A stretch of 64,000 bases of DNA from CAWGMT01 sp963823675 (GCA_963823675.1 CAWGMT010000007.1:124001-188000), one strand, 5' to 3'. Positions 51,911 to 62,299 are shown, numbered from the stretch's first letter. The notes: generated by a model not told the origin, from the sequence alone. Program-made: numbers and translations.

Positions 51911-52663
51911 TTACTTCAGCCCGCCGGACGCCCGGATCACCTCGCCGGTGACCCAGGCCGAATCGTCGGAGGCCAGGAAGACGACCACCCGCGCGATGTC
52001 GGCCGGCGTGCCGAGGCGGCCGAGCGGGGTGGACGCGATGACCTTCTTCCCCTCGTCGCCCTCGAACAGATGGAGGTCGGACGTGCCCTCGGACTCGGTG
52101 GTGCCGGGGGCGACGGCGTTGACCCGGACCTTCCGCGAGGCCAGCTCGAGCGCCAGACCGCGGGTCAGGTTGTTGACGGCGGCTTTCGTCGACGAGTAGA
52201 GGACCGCCTGCGGCCACGGGGCCGCACCCACGATCGAGCTGATGTTGATGACGGTGCCGCCTTCGGGCCCGAAGTGCCTGAGCGCCTCCCGGACGGCCAG
52301 GATCGGGCCAAGGACGTTGGTGTCGTAGTGCCGGTGGAACTCCTCCTCGGTGATTGACTCGAACGGGCCAAGCTTGTAGACGCCCGCGTTGTTGACCAGG
52401 ATGTCGAGCCTGCCGAACGCCCGGATCGCCTCGGCGAGCATGCGCCCGACGTCGGCGGCCTTGGACACGTCGCCCTGGACGGCGACGGCCTTGGCACCCT
52501 TGCGCGTGACCTCGGCCACGACGCGGTCAGCCCCCGCCCTGTCGCTGGCGTAGTTCACGACGACCGAGGCCCCGGCCTCGCCGAGCCCCCTAGCAATCCC
52601 CGCCCCGATGCCCTTGGACGCCCCGGTCACCAACGCCACTTTGCCCGCAAGTCGATCGGACAT
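51911..52663 (-). CDS. Short-chain dehydrogenase/reductase
   Basis: A 250-residue classical SDR. Cofactor loop VTGASKGIGAGIARGLGEAG, NNAG at DILVNNAGVYKLG, catalytic Ser in INISSIVGAAPW, Tyr and Lys in VLYSSTKAAVNNL, and the family's closing segment DDSAWVTGEVIRASGGLK. All catalytic residues are present. GGGAGG lies six bases before ATG 52663. It is the first gene of a two-gene operon with the PRISE reductase, behind an operator-like palindrome at 52690-52701. Substrate unknown; similar enzymes oxidise or reduce ketones and alcohols with NADP(H). Confidence 0.92.
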   Translation of the reverse strand: MSDRLAGKVALVTGASKGIGAGIARGLGEAGASVVVNYASDRAGADRVVAEVTRKGAKAVAVQGDVSKAADVGRMLAEAIRAFGRLDILVNNAGVYKLGPFESITEEEFHRHYDTNVLGPILAVREALRHFGPEGGTVINISSIVGAAPWPQAVLYSSTKAAVNNLTRGLALELASRKVRVNAVAPGTTESEGTSDLHLFEGDEGKKVIASTPLGRLGTPADIARVVVFLASDDSAWVTGEVIRASGGLK

Positions 52664-52689
52664 GTCGGCCTCCCTTCTTGAGTTTTCTG

Positions 52690-52701
52690 TACCGTACGGT
52701 A
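52690..52701. promoter_or_regulatory. TetR-type operator palindrome
   Basis: TACCGTACGGTA is a perfect 12-bp palindrome, 27 bp before the SDR start, flanked by AT-rich sequence (TTTTAATA on the promoter side). Similar TACCG/CGGTA operators are common for TetR regulators. The regulator once encoded at 49627 is truncated, so the operon may now be unrepressed. Confidence 0.6.
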
Positions 52702-52871
52702 TATTAAAAGTTTACGGGGCCTGTCAAGTGCGGGCAAGGTGTTTCTCGATGGGAGGTCGGCACGCCTTGGGGGCGCGTGCGGCAGTTCGGCGCAGCCAAG
52801 CCTCTCGAGGAGTTCCCGGGTCGCACTTCAGGCGCACCTGGAGCCTAATGCATGTCCCAACCAGTTCCCGG

Positions 52872-55246
52872 TCAATTCCGTGACCAGAGCTTGATCGTGT
52901 GATCGGCGCTACCGCTGGCCATGGTCCTGCCGTCCGGTGCAAAGCATGCAGCAGTGACCACCTTCGTATGCCCCGCGAGTGCAGCGGTTTCCTCACCGCT
53001 CTGCACATCCCATATACTGATTCCATTGTGGAGGCCATTAGTCACGACCGTCTTGCCGTCAGGAGCAAGACAAACGAAGCGGAACAGGCTCAATACGTTA
53101 CCTCTCGCCTCCCCGCACTCGATCGAGATTCGAACGTATGGAGGTTGCAGGTTCCACAGCCTCACTGTCCCTGCGCCACCCCCAGCAATACAAGCCAGTG
53201 TATTCCCATCGCGGCTGAAACTTAGACATTGAGGTGCATCCACGATATGGATTTCTTTATCTCTTCGCGGCTCTCCTAGCGTCGCCTGTTCTTTTCCAGT
53301 CTGGGCGTCCCACAGCTTGATCGGGGTGTTTTGGAGTGGGGGGCCGGCGCTGGCCAGGATCTTGCCATCCGGGCTGAAGCAGACCATGAGCGGCCCCGGA
53401 GTATCTGATTTCGGATCGAGGATTAGTCGAGGCTCGTTGGTGTGAAAGTCCCAAATGATGATCTTATCGTCCCAACCTCCACTCGCGAGAGTATCAGCAA
53501 CTGGGTTGAAGCACACGGAAGCGATTCCCTTCGTGTCTTCCATGTCAACGGGCTTTTTCAGACGCGGGGGCCGTCCATTCATTTGATCCAGAAGTTCGGC
53601 TATCGTGGGCCCTCTGAAAACCTTCCTTGTCTGGTGCCCCTTGAGTGTTCCCCGATCGCTCCCCGTTTGTACATTCCAGAGCTTGAGCGTTCCGTCATCG
53701 CTGCCGCTGGCCAAGACCTCGCCATCCGGGTTGAACGATACGGCTGTGACCCCTTTGGTATGGCCCTTCAATGTGAAAAGTTCCTTGCCGCATTTCGCGT
53801 CCCAAAGCTTGACCGTTCCGTCCTCGCTGCCACTAGCGAGGAGCTCGCCGTTGGAGCTGAACGCAAGGGCTCGAACCGCGCCCTTATGGCCAGTTAAGGT
53901 CGCCGTACAAGAGAACGGTAGTTGCATCGCCTTGTAGATCACGGGACCAAACCGATGGAGCCCGCAGCCTATCGCCAGATAACATGCCAGCATCGTACCC
54001 AGCCAGGCGACAACATGGGAGCGACGCTGGAGATCAGGTCGCCGCGTCCCGGGAGATTGGGCGCGGTGCTCTTCCGCTGCATGACCGCGGACGCGCGAAC
54101 CGGCGAGCGCACCGTCGATAGACGCCATCATGGCCGCGAGGGCTGCAAACGACATTGCGGGCAAGAGCAGCCAGGCGAAGAGCTCCTCCAACGATTTGTC
54201 GCGAGCCATCCCCAAGCCGAACACGAGGAGTGCAATGGGAGTTCCGCCGAGGACTCCGCCGAGGCCGAGCCCGACCGCAATGTTGCGTAGGATCCGACTG
54301 TTGCGCGGCGCCGGCTGCGCTGCTGGGCGATGCGCCGGAATGCCTGTAGGCCCCCCAGCAGCGCCGTCGTCATTGCGGCGAGCACGCACGCTGCGACCAA
54401 GTCGTCCCGGCGTGCGGTCGTTTCGACACCCATCCCAATGACCAGGAAGACGGCTGCAAACTTCACCGTGTTGAACAGGACTGGGGGACCGAGCAGCCCT
54501 GCGACGAAGCCACCCACGGCACCGAGGATGCCCGCGTGCCGCCAACCAGAAACCGCGCCGGCCAGCGGGGCGAAGCAGAGCCCCATCAGAAGGGTGAGCT
54601 GGCCCGGGTCGGGGATACGTTTCGCAATGGCGGGGAAGCGCGCTGCGAAAAATACGAAAACAGGGATGATAAAGAACGTAACGAGGAAAAATGCGCCGGC
54701 CGCGCCGCCGAGCGCGGCGGTGGCTGCCCGGCTTGCCGCGCGCGCCAGCCGCTCGCGCGTCGTGAAGGTACGATTTGGCGCCGGCGGGGCCTGGCGAATC
54801 GCTTGAATGAGACGACGGGCGTCCTCCTCGAAGGCGGGATCGGTGCCCAAGCGGAACCCAGGAACGTCTGCCAACTGGGCCAGAGCGGCGGGCAATTGCT
54901 CCGCCGTCGGGTGCGCGGCATCATCGATGATCACCGCGAACACGGTAATGCCGCGCGCCAAGGCAGCCTCGATCTCGATGCGGACGAAGTCATCGGGATC
55001 GTCGAGCCGCCGGCGACCTGCACCATCGTGTGTGCTCAGCCACCGCCGGCCGATGATGGCAAGGAATACGTCACACCGCGCGACTTCCTCCTGCAAGACG
55101 CGGCGAAAGTCTACGCCAAACGGGATGGAATCAACGTCTCGAAAAACGTGCTCGCCGCCCAGTTCACGCGACAGCCGCTCGTAAAGGCGGCCGGCTGCCT
55201 GCGAACTGTCGGCGCGGCGATAGGAGATAAAAATATTGTGCGACAT
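52872..55246 (-). CDS. TIR-domain protein with membrane helices and a WD40 propeller, frameshifted
   Basis: About 790 residues when joined. N-terminal TIR: HNIFISYRRADSSQAAGRLY, VARCDVFLAIIGRRWL, DDFVRIEIEAALARG, with Glu91 at the catalytic position, and FEEDARRLIQAIRQ. Then a region of about six helices (AFFLVTFFIIPVFVFF, LLMGLCFAPLAGAVSG and more). Near 54310 the frame changes; ILRNIAVGLGLGGVLGGT follows, then VAWLGTMLACYLAIGCGL. The C-terminus has seven WD40 blades, e.g. LAFSSNGELLASGSEDGTVK, VSFNPDGEVLASGSDDGTLK, CFAPDGRTMASGSADHTIK. TIR domains of this kind cleave NAD+ or make cyclic ADP-ribose; a WD40 propeller could sense a partner or signal. As given, the two halves would be separate products. 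It follows the TIR-like gene by 20 bp. Confidence 0.85.
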
Positions 55247-55266
55247 CAGATCCAGGGTCCTGACAA

Positions 55267-56336
55267 TCAGTCCTTTCGTCGTGATGAGGATTGAGCTGCA
55301 TTCCCGAGCAGTACGGCTCCAAGAATTCCCATGAAGGCGCCAACGAGGCCGCCGCTACATGCTTGCGCCAGAGCGCTACGCCAGTCCGGTCTGTAGAAAT
55401 CCACCGCCCACCCGGCCCAAGCAAGCACGGTCATTCCCAGTAACATCCCACCTAGCCCGGATCCGAATACTGCGTAGGCGGGCTGCTTGGTCCGCTGGGC
55501 GCGTCGCTCAAGGGATAGCAGTCGATTCGCCGCTAACGACGTAGCGACGAGCAGTCCACCGATTCCCCCGGTAATGACCCCAGCGGCGGCTCCTCCTACC
55601 CGTTCACTTCGAACCAAACGCGGGAGGCCGTACTCAGCGGACACGATGACGATCATGAAGACGAAGGTTGAAAGAAGGCCGGCAAAGCACCCTGGCGCTA
55701 CACCGGATGCGCCCGGAGCCTGGCTCCGAGGTAAACGCCGAAAAGTGCTGGAAACACGCAGAGCAGGGGAGAGAGTAAGAACCCCAGGAGCAAGCCGGCA
55801 AGGATGCCCCGGCAACTGCGACCCAGAACGGCGATGAGCAAGCTGTCCGGGGCGGGAGGTTCAAACAATGTCGCCGGTTCTCGGACGCCGCGCAGCAGGC
55901 GCTGCATGTCGTGGTCGAAATGTGGATCGGGTCGCAGCAAGAGTCCGTTAAGAAAGCGAAGCGGTTGCAACGACTCCGGCCAGTCGGTCCCCTCCGGGAA
56001 TTGGGTGCCATGCGGAAGGACCGGAATGATTGTACATTCCTGCGCCAGAGCGGCTTCCAGGCCCAAACGCACGCGATTCCGTGAGTCGTCCAGCCCCAGT
56101 TGGCCAGTGCCGAGAACGAGCACGACAACCGGACTGCCGTTTGACAGGTACTTCTCGATGTCAACGTCCGCCGAAGTGGGCTGCACTACCTCCGTTTTGC
56201 CGAGAGCGGCCCGCAAGCGATCGCCGATGCGTCCCACGATATGGCCGGTGTCATCGCCACAGTGCAGGAGCAGCGTCGTGGGCGTCGATTGAACCCCTCG
56301 GACTGAGGTTCCAAGGCGGTCGAATAAGTGGGACAT
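55267..56336 (-). CDS. Membrane protein with a TIR-like domain lacking the catalytic Glu, frameshifted
   Basis: About 355 residues joined across a frame change near 55710. N-terminus: TTLLLHCGDDTGHIVGRIG, GSPVVVLVLGTGQLGLDD, RVRLGLEAALAQECTIIPVL, then HFDHDMQRLLRGVRE. This tracks the TIR domain of the next gene strand by strand: VFLAIIGRRWL against VVLVLGTGQL and FVRIEIEAAL against RVRLGLEAAL, so Gly92 stands where the other has Glu91. The C-terminal half has about five helices (GILAGLLLGFLLSPLLCVF, LLSTFVFMIVIVSAEYGLP, GGIGGLLVATSLAANRLL, GLGGMLLGMTVLAWAG, GGLVGAFMGILGAVLLG). It is probably a non-catalytic TIR partner held at the membrane. Confidence 0.7.
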
Positions 56337-56390
56337 CGCGATCGATGATAGAGCTGCGGAGGCGATTCGACATGCCGCGCCCGGATCGGC

Positions 56391-57119
56391 TCAGTTGGTA
56401 AGTGCGGCTTCGGCGGGACGTGGCATGGCCTGGATTGTCTGAACTTTGCGACAGGCCTCCGCGTAAGCCTGGGCGGTCTGGTCGGCGTCCCAATCTACCA
56501 TGCGGGCCGGGAATTTCTGGCGCCTGGCCCAGGAGTTCAGGTGTTGCACCAAACCATAGTTGTTGGACTCATCCTGTTTCTTCGTCCAGGCAAACAGGGC
56601 GCGCCCCGAGCGGGGCGGACTCGGACCGTCGGTCGAGGGCCGCCGCGATGCCTCGGCAACAGGCGCACCCTTGAATGACGAAGCAGGGACCGGCGGACTC
56701 ACAGTCGGGCTCGGAGCTGGTTCGAGGCGAGCGTGGTGGTCGGGCCGCGCAAACTTGGGCACTCCGTCCCGATACAGGTAACGGCCGACTCCAAACTTCA
56801 CCGCGGCTCGCTTGAATGCGTCGGTGAACCCGCTCTTGTCGTCGTCGCCGGGGTCCGCCATTCCGGCGTAGCCGCCGGCATCGCATTTCGTGAGTACCGT
56901 ACCGTCCGGAAGGCGGACCGTCAGGCGGCAGATAACCGAGTGCTCGAGAGGCTGGTACTCGTCCCACCAGTTGCTCGGCCCCAATACCTCGTCGAGTCGG
57001 TTCATGATGGTTCGCGAGGTGATATACGGGAGACTGCGGCCTGCCTGGGACCGACTCTTGATCTCCTCAGGCTCAAACGGCGCGGCGAGGGCCGCGAAAA
57101 GCTCGAGATGCAACGTCAT
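56391..57119 (-). CDS. Rad52/Rad22-family single-strand annealing protein
   Basis: A 242-residue protein. Residues 8-120 match the Rad52-type annealing core: PFEPEEIKSRSQAGRSLPYI, RTIMNRLDEVLGPSNWWDEY, RLTVRLPDGTVLTKCDAGGY, DDDKSGFTDAFKRAAVKFGV, GRYLYRDGVP. After a Pro/Ser-rich linker the C-terminus has a small helical segment (ALFAWTKKQDESNNYGLVQH, AQAYAEACRKVQTIQ) with an AW-x-K start typical of some phage annealing proteins. It would anneal complementary single strands in recombination or repair. Proteins like this in bacteria often come from phage. No ribosome-binding site stands out. It is monocistronic here. Confidence 0.88.
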   Translation of the reverse strand: MTLHLELFAALAAPFEPEEIKSRSQAGRSLPYITSRTIMNRLDEVLGPSNWWDEYQPLEHSVICRLTVRLPDGTVLTKCDAGGYAGMADPGDDDKSGFTDAFKRAAVKFGVGRYLYRDGVPKFARPDHHARLEPAPSPTVSPPVPASSFKGAPVAEASRRPSTDGPSPPRSGRALFAWTKKQDESNNYGLVQHLNSWARRQKFPARMVDWDADQTAQAYAEACRKVQTIQAMPRPAEAALTN

Positions 57120-57224
57120 GGTAAAACCCCCGTCCGCTGCGCGGCAGAGCTTGCAATTCCTCCACCGGGCGCGGACGGTTGTAGGCTAGCCGATCGCAAT
57201 CTACGTCACAAGGGTATACCGTGA

Positions 57225-57487
57225 TCACGCGAGCCGAGCGACCTGATCGTTCACGGTGACGGACGACACCTTGGTGCTGAAGCCATAGTTATTGAGGATG
57301 AGCGTCATGAGCAGGCAACCGATGACAAGCGCGCCAACGCAATACCGAGCATCACGGTGTAGATATCGCTCTTGGGAGCCTGCACCAGCACACGGCCGGC
57401 GCCGCTGCGCGACGCCGCGGCGGAGCGCGTGGCGGAGGCGCCAGACGAACTCGCGCTAGAACCGCGGCTTGATCGTAGACGAGACAA
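57225..57487 (-). CDS. Small single-span membrane protein, frameshifted
   Basis: Read from TTG 57487: Ser/Ala-rich start (SSRGSSASSSGASATRSAAA), then VQAPKSDIYTVMLGIAL. Near 57335 a frame change restores ALVIGCLLMTLILNNYGFST then KVSSVTVNDQVARLA and the stop at 57225; uncorrected the frame ends at 57305. APKSDIYTVML plus one membrane helix is a pattern seen in planctomycete genes directly after the coiled-coil protein encoded upstream, and here the two overlap by 32 bp. Function unknown; a membrane partner of that protein is likely. Confidence 0.6.
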
Positions 57488-58313
57488 TGTCGCCCTCCTT
57501 TATCTTTTTGCCTTGGTAGGTATGGCCGATTACCTTGCCCACGGCCTGGTCGGGATCAACCGAGCTGATCGCAATCTTGCCCACATATTCGGGACGAGGG
57601 CTGGTTCGGAAGACATAGAATTCCTGGCCGGGCACCAGGCCGTCGTCGGAACCGATGGACATCTCGATGCGGCGGTTGGTCGGATCGACCCGCGTGACCT
57701 CGCCTTGAACCGGCGGTGGACTCTGTACGCCCTTGATCTGGGCGATATCGTCGGAGAGCCCGTTCTGGCGCAAGAGGGTCGAGAACTTGGCCACGCGCTC
57801 TCTGAGATCGCCGTTGTTCTTGGTCGCGGTCTCGAGCACCCGTTCCAGCTCGCGAATCTTGTCGTTCAACTCGGCCTGATGCAGCTTGAACTCGTTCGCC
57901 TGCTTCTCGACGGCCGATTTCTGGTCGCGAAGCAACATCGTTTCTTTTCGCCTCGCCTCAACCTCATCCAGGGCGCTCTTGGCATTCCCCTCGGCGACTG
58001 CGAGCTTGCCCCGCACGTCCTGGATCTGGCTGTTGTCGCGCTTGTTTTGATCCTCGAGCGTGCTGATCTGGTTGTTCAGGTTCTTTGCGAGCGCATCGAA
58101 AGCGTTCTTGGCATCCTCCAGCCCCTTGGCGGCGGCGTCCTTTTGCGCCTGGGCGTCCGATAGTTTCTTCTTCAACTCGTCGACCTTCTTCCGTTCGTCC
58201 TGAGTCGCGGTCTTCCAGTTCTTGGACGTGGAGTAGACCACGGTCGAGATGCCGAGGAAGATCAAGGAGAAGAGCATGATCACGATGACGAGTATTCTGC
58301 CAACGAAGGTCAT
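57456..58313 (-). CDS. Membrane-anchored long coiled-coil protein
   Basis: A 285-residue protein. One N-terminal helix (GRILVIVIMLFSLIFLGIST) precedes about 150 residues of coiled coil (KKVDELKKKLSDAQAQKDA, AFDALAKNLNNQISTLEDQN, KAVEKQANEFKLHQ-type heptads). The C-terminal 90 residues form a compact beta domain: PPPVQGEVTRVDPTNRRIEM, DDGLVPGQEFYVFRTSPRPE, KIAISSVDPDQAVGKVIG, IKEGDIVSSTIKPRF. Very similar proteins are widespread in planctomycetes. The fold and SVD-x-D-x-AVG motif recall flagellar-assembly or MreC-like periplasmic barrels. It probably acts in envelope organisation with the small membrane protein encoded next. Confidence 0.75.
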   Translation of the reverse strand: MTFVGRILVIVIMLFSLIFLGISTVVYSTSKNWKTATQDERKKVDELKKKLSDAQAQKDAAAKGLEDAKNAFDALAKNLNNQISTLEDQNKRDNSQIQDVRGKLAVAEGNAKSALDEVEARRKETMLLRDQKSAVEKQANEFKLHQAELNDKIRELERVLETATKNNGDLRERVAKFSTLLRQNGLSDDIAQIKGVQSPPPVQGEVTRVDPTNRRIEMSIGSDDGLVPGQEFYVFRTSPRPEYVGKIAISSVDPDQAVGKVIGHTYQGKKIKEGDIVSSTIKPRF

Positions 58314-58473
58314 GGTCCCATCCTACCAATCAAAGTGAGGCGGCCGGCCAACCACCCTCGCAAGGCCGCCGCCGCGACTCGAGCAAGGGCTGGGGCGTGA
58401 ATCTTCCTCCAAATCTACCCCACACTCGGTGATCTGGCAAGCAACTCAAGATGGGGAATCCAGGTCTATCCTG

Positions 58474-60192
58474 TCAACTGGGGGTCCGATGAGCCCGGGC
58501 TCGCTTGATCGCCGCGAGCGGAATGAAGCCGATCAGGGTGGCCAGACACGACAAGCCGAGCCAGTCGCCCCAGCGGGAGTAAAGGCCCGTGCGATCGTCC
58601 AGTGGCACGGTCACCGAGAGGACGCCGCTCTGGTCCTTGGGAAGTGTGGCCCGAATCTCGCCGTTGCCGTCGACCAGCGCCGAGAGCCCGGTATTCACGG
58701 CCCTGACCAGGGGTACTCGATGTTCGACCGTGCGGAACACGCCAATCGCAAGATGCATGTCGAGCTCTTCCGACCCGTGAAACCAGCCGTCGTTGGACGC
58801 GTTGATCAGCAGATCGGGCTGGGCTCCTCCGCGCGATGGATCGAAGAACGCGCGGATCACCTGGGGAATCGTGTCCTCGAAGCAAACCGAAACCGCCAGG
58901 CGATAATTTCCGAGGGGCAGGATGGATGCGTCGCGGCCAAAGCTCAGGTTGGGAACTTTTTCGCCGCGATACGGGGTCAGCTTGATCAACCACGGCAAGC
59001 TCTCAACGAACGGCACATACTCGCCAAAGGGCACAAGATGCATCTTGTGATAGAAGTGGATCGACTGAACATTCGGCTCGAAGAGAATGCACGAATTATA
59101 CCGCTCGAGCGCACCCGGCTGATGGTCATAGAACACGCTTCCCACCAGCATGGGCACGCCGATCTGGTCGGTCCAGGCATGAAGCTGGCTTGCGATTGCC
59201 TGTTGCTTGTCGATCCAATCGCCGGTCGTTAGCGTGGTCGAGATTGACCGCACCTGGCTCTCGAGGGTCGCCTTGCCGATTTGCGGGTCGATCGCAATGA
59301 AACCGAACGGATAGGACGTCTCGGGCCAGACAATCAGCTCGGGAAGATCGACCCGAGACATCGCCGTCGCGAGCAGTTGCTGGAATTCCCTCGCGATCGC
59401 GTACGGGTCGCCTTTCAACTTGTGGCTCTGCTCGATGTTCGACTGGAGCAGCGCCAGCTTGGGGCCATTGCGAAACGCCGCGGTCGAGATCCGATAGACC
59501 CCGTAGCAGAGGGTGGAACCCCAGATCGTCGTCATCAGGCACAGACGGACGTACTGGCGGCGGCAGAGCCGCGGGGATCTCCCCTTGACGGTTCGCAGGA
59601 GCGGCAGCGTCACCAGGTCGACCAGCCAGGCATTCGTGACCGCGATCAGGAGACTCACACCCACCGAGCCGGTGAAGTCGGCAATCTGGATCAAATAGAG
59701 CGAGCGGAACTGGCTGTGTGCCAGGTAATACCAGGGGAACCCGCTCAAGAAATAAGCCCGCACGTACTCCAGACCCACCCAGATGATCGGCGCGGCCACC
59801 AGCAGGGGAACGCCCAGGCGGTGGACGGCCAGACGGGTCAAACCAAGAAAGCCGGGCCACCACAAAGATAACAGGAGCGCAACCAGGAGCCAGCCCGGCC
59901 AGGCACTGGCGTCGGTCAACCGCAGCCACCGGACCGCCAGCACCCAGAAGGTGAGACCGCCGAGCCATGCCGAGACGTAGGTCTTGACCGTGGCGCGCGG
60001 CAGCGCCGCCATCCAGAACAGGGGGGCGAGGGCCAGCCAAACCAGCCAGCTCCATTCGACGGGTGGGAATGAGGTCCACAGCAAGATGCCCGAGGCGATC
60101 CCCGCGACCAGTTGGTGGCGAGACCAGCGGGCCACTCGCTCCGTGGTCTCGGTGGTGTGAACATCCAGTTCGGGCGCTGCGAGCGAAGTCAT
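58474..60192 (-). CDS. lnt: Apolipoprotein N-acyltransferase
   Basis: A 572-residue protein. About six N-terminal helices (GIASGILLWTSFPPVEWSWL, FWVLAVRWLRLTDASAW, GFPWYYLAHSQFRSLYLI) are followed by a nitrilase-like catalytic domain in the periplasm and a final helix. The catalytic triad is visible: Glu in IVWPETSYPFG, Lys in HFYHKMHLVPFGEYVPF, Cys in AVSVCFEDTIPQ. NASNDGWFHGSEELDMHLAI and FRTVEHRVPLVRAVNTGLSA are also standard. It transfers a third acyl chain to the N-terminal Cys of lipoproteins, which the lipoproteins in this window would need. It lies 14 bp before moeA on the same strand. Length and frame are intact. Confidence 0.95.
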   Translation of the reverse strand: MTSLAAPELDVHTTETTERVARWSRHQLVAGIASGILLWTSFPPVEWSWLVWLALAPLFWMAALPRATVKTYVSAWLGGLTFWVLAVRWLRLTDASAWPGWLLVALLLSLWWPGFLGLTRLAVHRLGVPLLVAAPIIWVGLEYVRAYFLSGFPWYYLAHSQFRSLYLIQIADFTGSVGVSLLIAVTNAWLVDLVTLPLLRTVKGRSPRLCRRQYVRLCLMTTIWGSTLCYGVYRISTAAFRNGPKLALLQSNIEQSHKLKGDPYAIAREFQQLLATAMSRVDLPELIVWPETSYPFGFIAIDPQIGKATLESQVRSISTTLTTGDWIDKQQAIASQLHAWTDQIGVPMLVGSVFYDHQPGALERYNSCILFEPNVQSIHFYHKMHLVPFGEYVPFVESLPWLIKLTPYRGEKVPNLSFGRDASILPLGNYRLAVSVCFEDTIPQVIRAFFDPSRGGAQPDLLINASNDGWFHGSEELDMHLAIGVFRTVEHRVPLVRAVNTGLSALVDGNGEIRATLPKDQSGVLSVTVPLDDRTGLYSRWGDWLGLSCLATLIGFIPLAAIKRARAHRTPS

Positions 60193-60206
60193 GGCGACAC
60201 CTTGTG

Positions 60207-61433
60207 TTATCGCATGGGGAGGAAGCCGACGATTTCACCCGGCGCGTAATCACGATCGCCGGCTTCAAATGCCGCGAAACCATCGGCCTGGCCCACGGTA
60301 CACAGATCGGCCGAGCCCGACCAGGCAAGTGGTTCCAGCAAGACCGGATCGGGCGAGCCCGCGGCCTTGCGCACGACCTTGACCGGATGATAAGTGGGCC
60401 GATCCCCCCGGTGGCTGAAAAGGCTCGCCAGCCTCGCCGTCTGCGGCTGTCCGGCCTCTTCCGGCTTGCCCGCCAACGCGTACAGGGCCGGCCTCACGAA
60501 TAGCAGAAAGCCTACCAGCACGCTCACCGGGTTGCCGGGCAGCCCGAAGACCAGCGAGCCGGCGCGATCCGAACGGGACGGGCCGACGCCGAACCAGAGC
60601 GGTTTGCCGGGCTTGAGGCGCACCTTGTGGAAAATGCATCGGACGCCGAGCTTCTCGAGAACGTCCGGAACCAGGTCGCGCTGGCCGGCCGATACGCCGC
60701 CGGTCACCATCAGAACGTCCCAGTCGAGCCCCGCCTCCAGGGCCGTGCGCAAGGGCTTCTCGTCGTCCGGCGCGATCGGCCAGGTCTCAGGATCGGCACC
60801 TACTTGCAGAGTCAAGGCTTGGAGCATCATCGTGTTGGAATTGCGAATCTGTCCGGGGCCGGGCACCTGGCTCGGTTCAACCAGCTCGTCACCAGTCGGC
60901 ACGATGGCGACGCGCGGGCGGGGTATGACCCGCACGTGAGTGCGCCCGACCGATGCCAGAACGCCGATCCGGGCCGGGTTGAGCACCACCCCGCGCGGCA
61001 CCACGATCGAGCCGGCTCTCATCTCGCGTCCACGGGGCATCAGGTTCTGAGCCGGACGGACGGGGGTTTCCTCGATGACCACGCGACCATCTTCAAGTCG
61101 CGTCTTCTCATGCATCACGACGGCGTTACAGCCAGCGGGAACCGGCGCGCCGGTCATCACCACCGCGGCCTCCCCGATCCCTAGCGGCCGGGAGGGCATC
61201 CGGCCGGCCGTGATGACCTCGCCCACAGCGAGCCGGGGCTCCGCTGCGGCCAGGTCGCTGGTGCGCAGGGCGTAACCATCGACAAGCGCTTTGTCGAACG
61301 GAGGTGAATCGATGTCGGCCGCGATGCCCGCGTCCAGGACGCATCCAACTGCCGCGGGCAACGGCCGCTCGAGCGCCGGCAGCGGCCGAACCTGCTTGAG
61401 CACCGTGTCCAGCGCCTGCTCGATTGTCAACAT
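60207..61433 (-). CDS. moeA: Molybdopterin molybdenumtransferase MoeA
   Basis: A 408-residue MoeA. Domain order is complete: N-terminal LTIEQALDTVLKQVRPLP, SPPFDKALVDGYALRTSDLA, GEVITAGRMPSRPLGIGEAA, MTGAPVPAGCNAVVMHEKT; the molybdopterin-binding core: VAIVPTGDELVEPSQVPGPG, QIRNSNTMMLQAL, VTGGVSAGQRDLVPDVLEKL, VFGLPGNPVSVLVGFLLFV; and the C-terminal barrel ending GEIVGFLPMR. It inserts molybdenum into adenylylated molybdopterin in molybdenum cofactor synthesis. Its position with lnt and a glutamine amidotransferase has no obvious pathway logic. Frame intact. Confidence 0.95.
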   Translation of the reverse strand: MLTIEQALDTVLKQVRPLPALERPLPAAVGCVLDAGIAADIDSPPFDKALVDGYALRTSDLAAAEPRLAVGEVITAGRMPSRPLGIGEAAVVMTGAPVPAGCNAVVMHEKTRLEDGRVVIEETPVRPAQNLMPRGREMRAGSIVVPRGVVLNPARIGVLASVGRTHVRVIPRPRVAIVPTGDELVEPSQVPGPGQIRNSNTMMLQALTLQVGADPETWPIAPDDEKPLRTALEAGLDWDVLMVTGGVSAGQRDLVPDVLEKLGVRCIFHKVRLKPGKPLWFGVGPSRSDRAGSLVFGLPGNPVSVLVGFLLFVRPALYALAGKPEEAGQPQTARLASLFSHRGDRPTYHPVKVVRKAAGSPDPVLLEPLAWSGSADLCTVGQADGFAAFEAGDRDYAPGEIVGFLPMR

Positions 61434-61463
61434 GGGGAGGTCCCGTACGTGAATCAGGCCCGG

Positions 61464-62033
<570 letters not shown>

Positions 62034-62299
62034 CAGCGGACCAACCGGTCTATTCGCCACTGGGGTCAGGTCCAGATCTGCGCCACGGAAGCCTTGCTTC
62101 TTTGGATCGTACCGACCAAACGATGCCACCGGAAGAGAATGCAGGTGGGATCCCGCCGCATGGGCGAGCGCAAGATGCTATGTTTCGGGTGGCCTCACCG
62201 GCGCGGACTTGGCGTCGTCAACCGGTAGAATCGCCTCCCCGAATCGTGGCGGTGAGCGGTGTGCCTTGCGAGCAGGCGTCTTGCACAAGGAGGTTCTTT

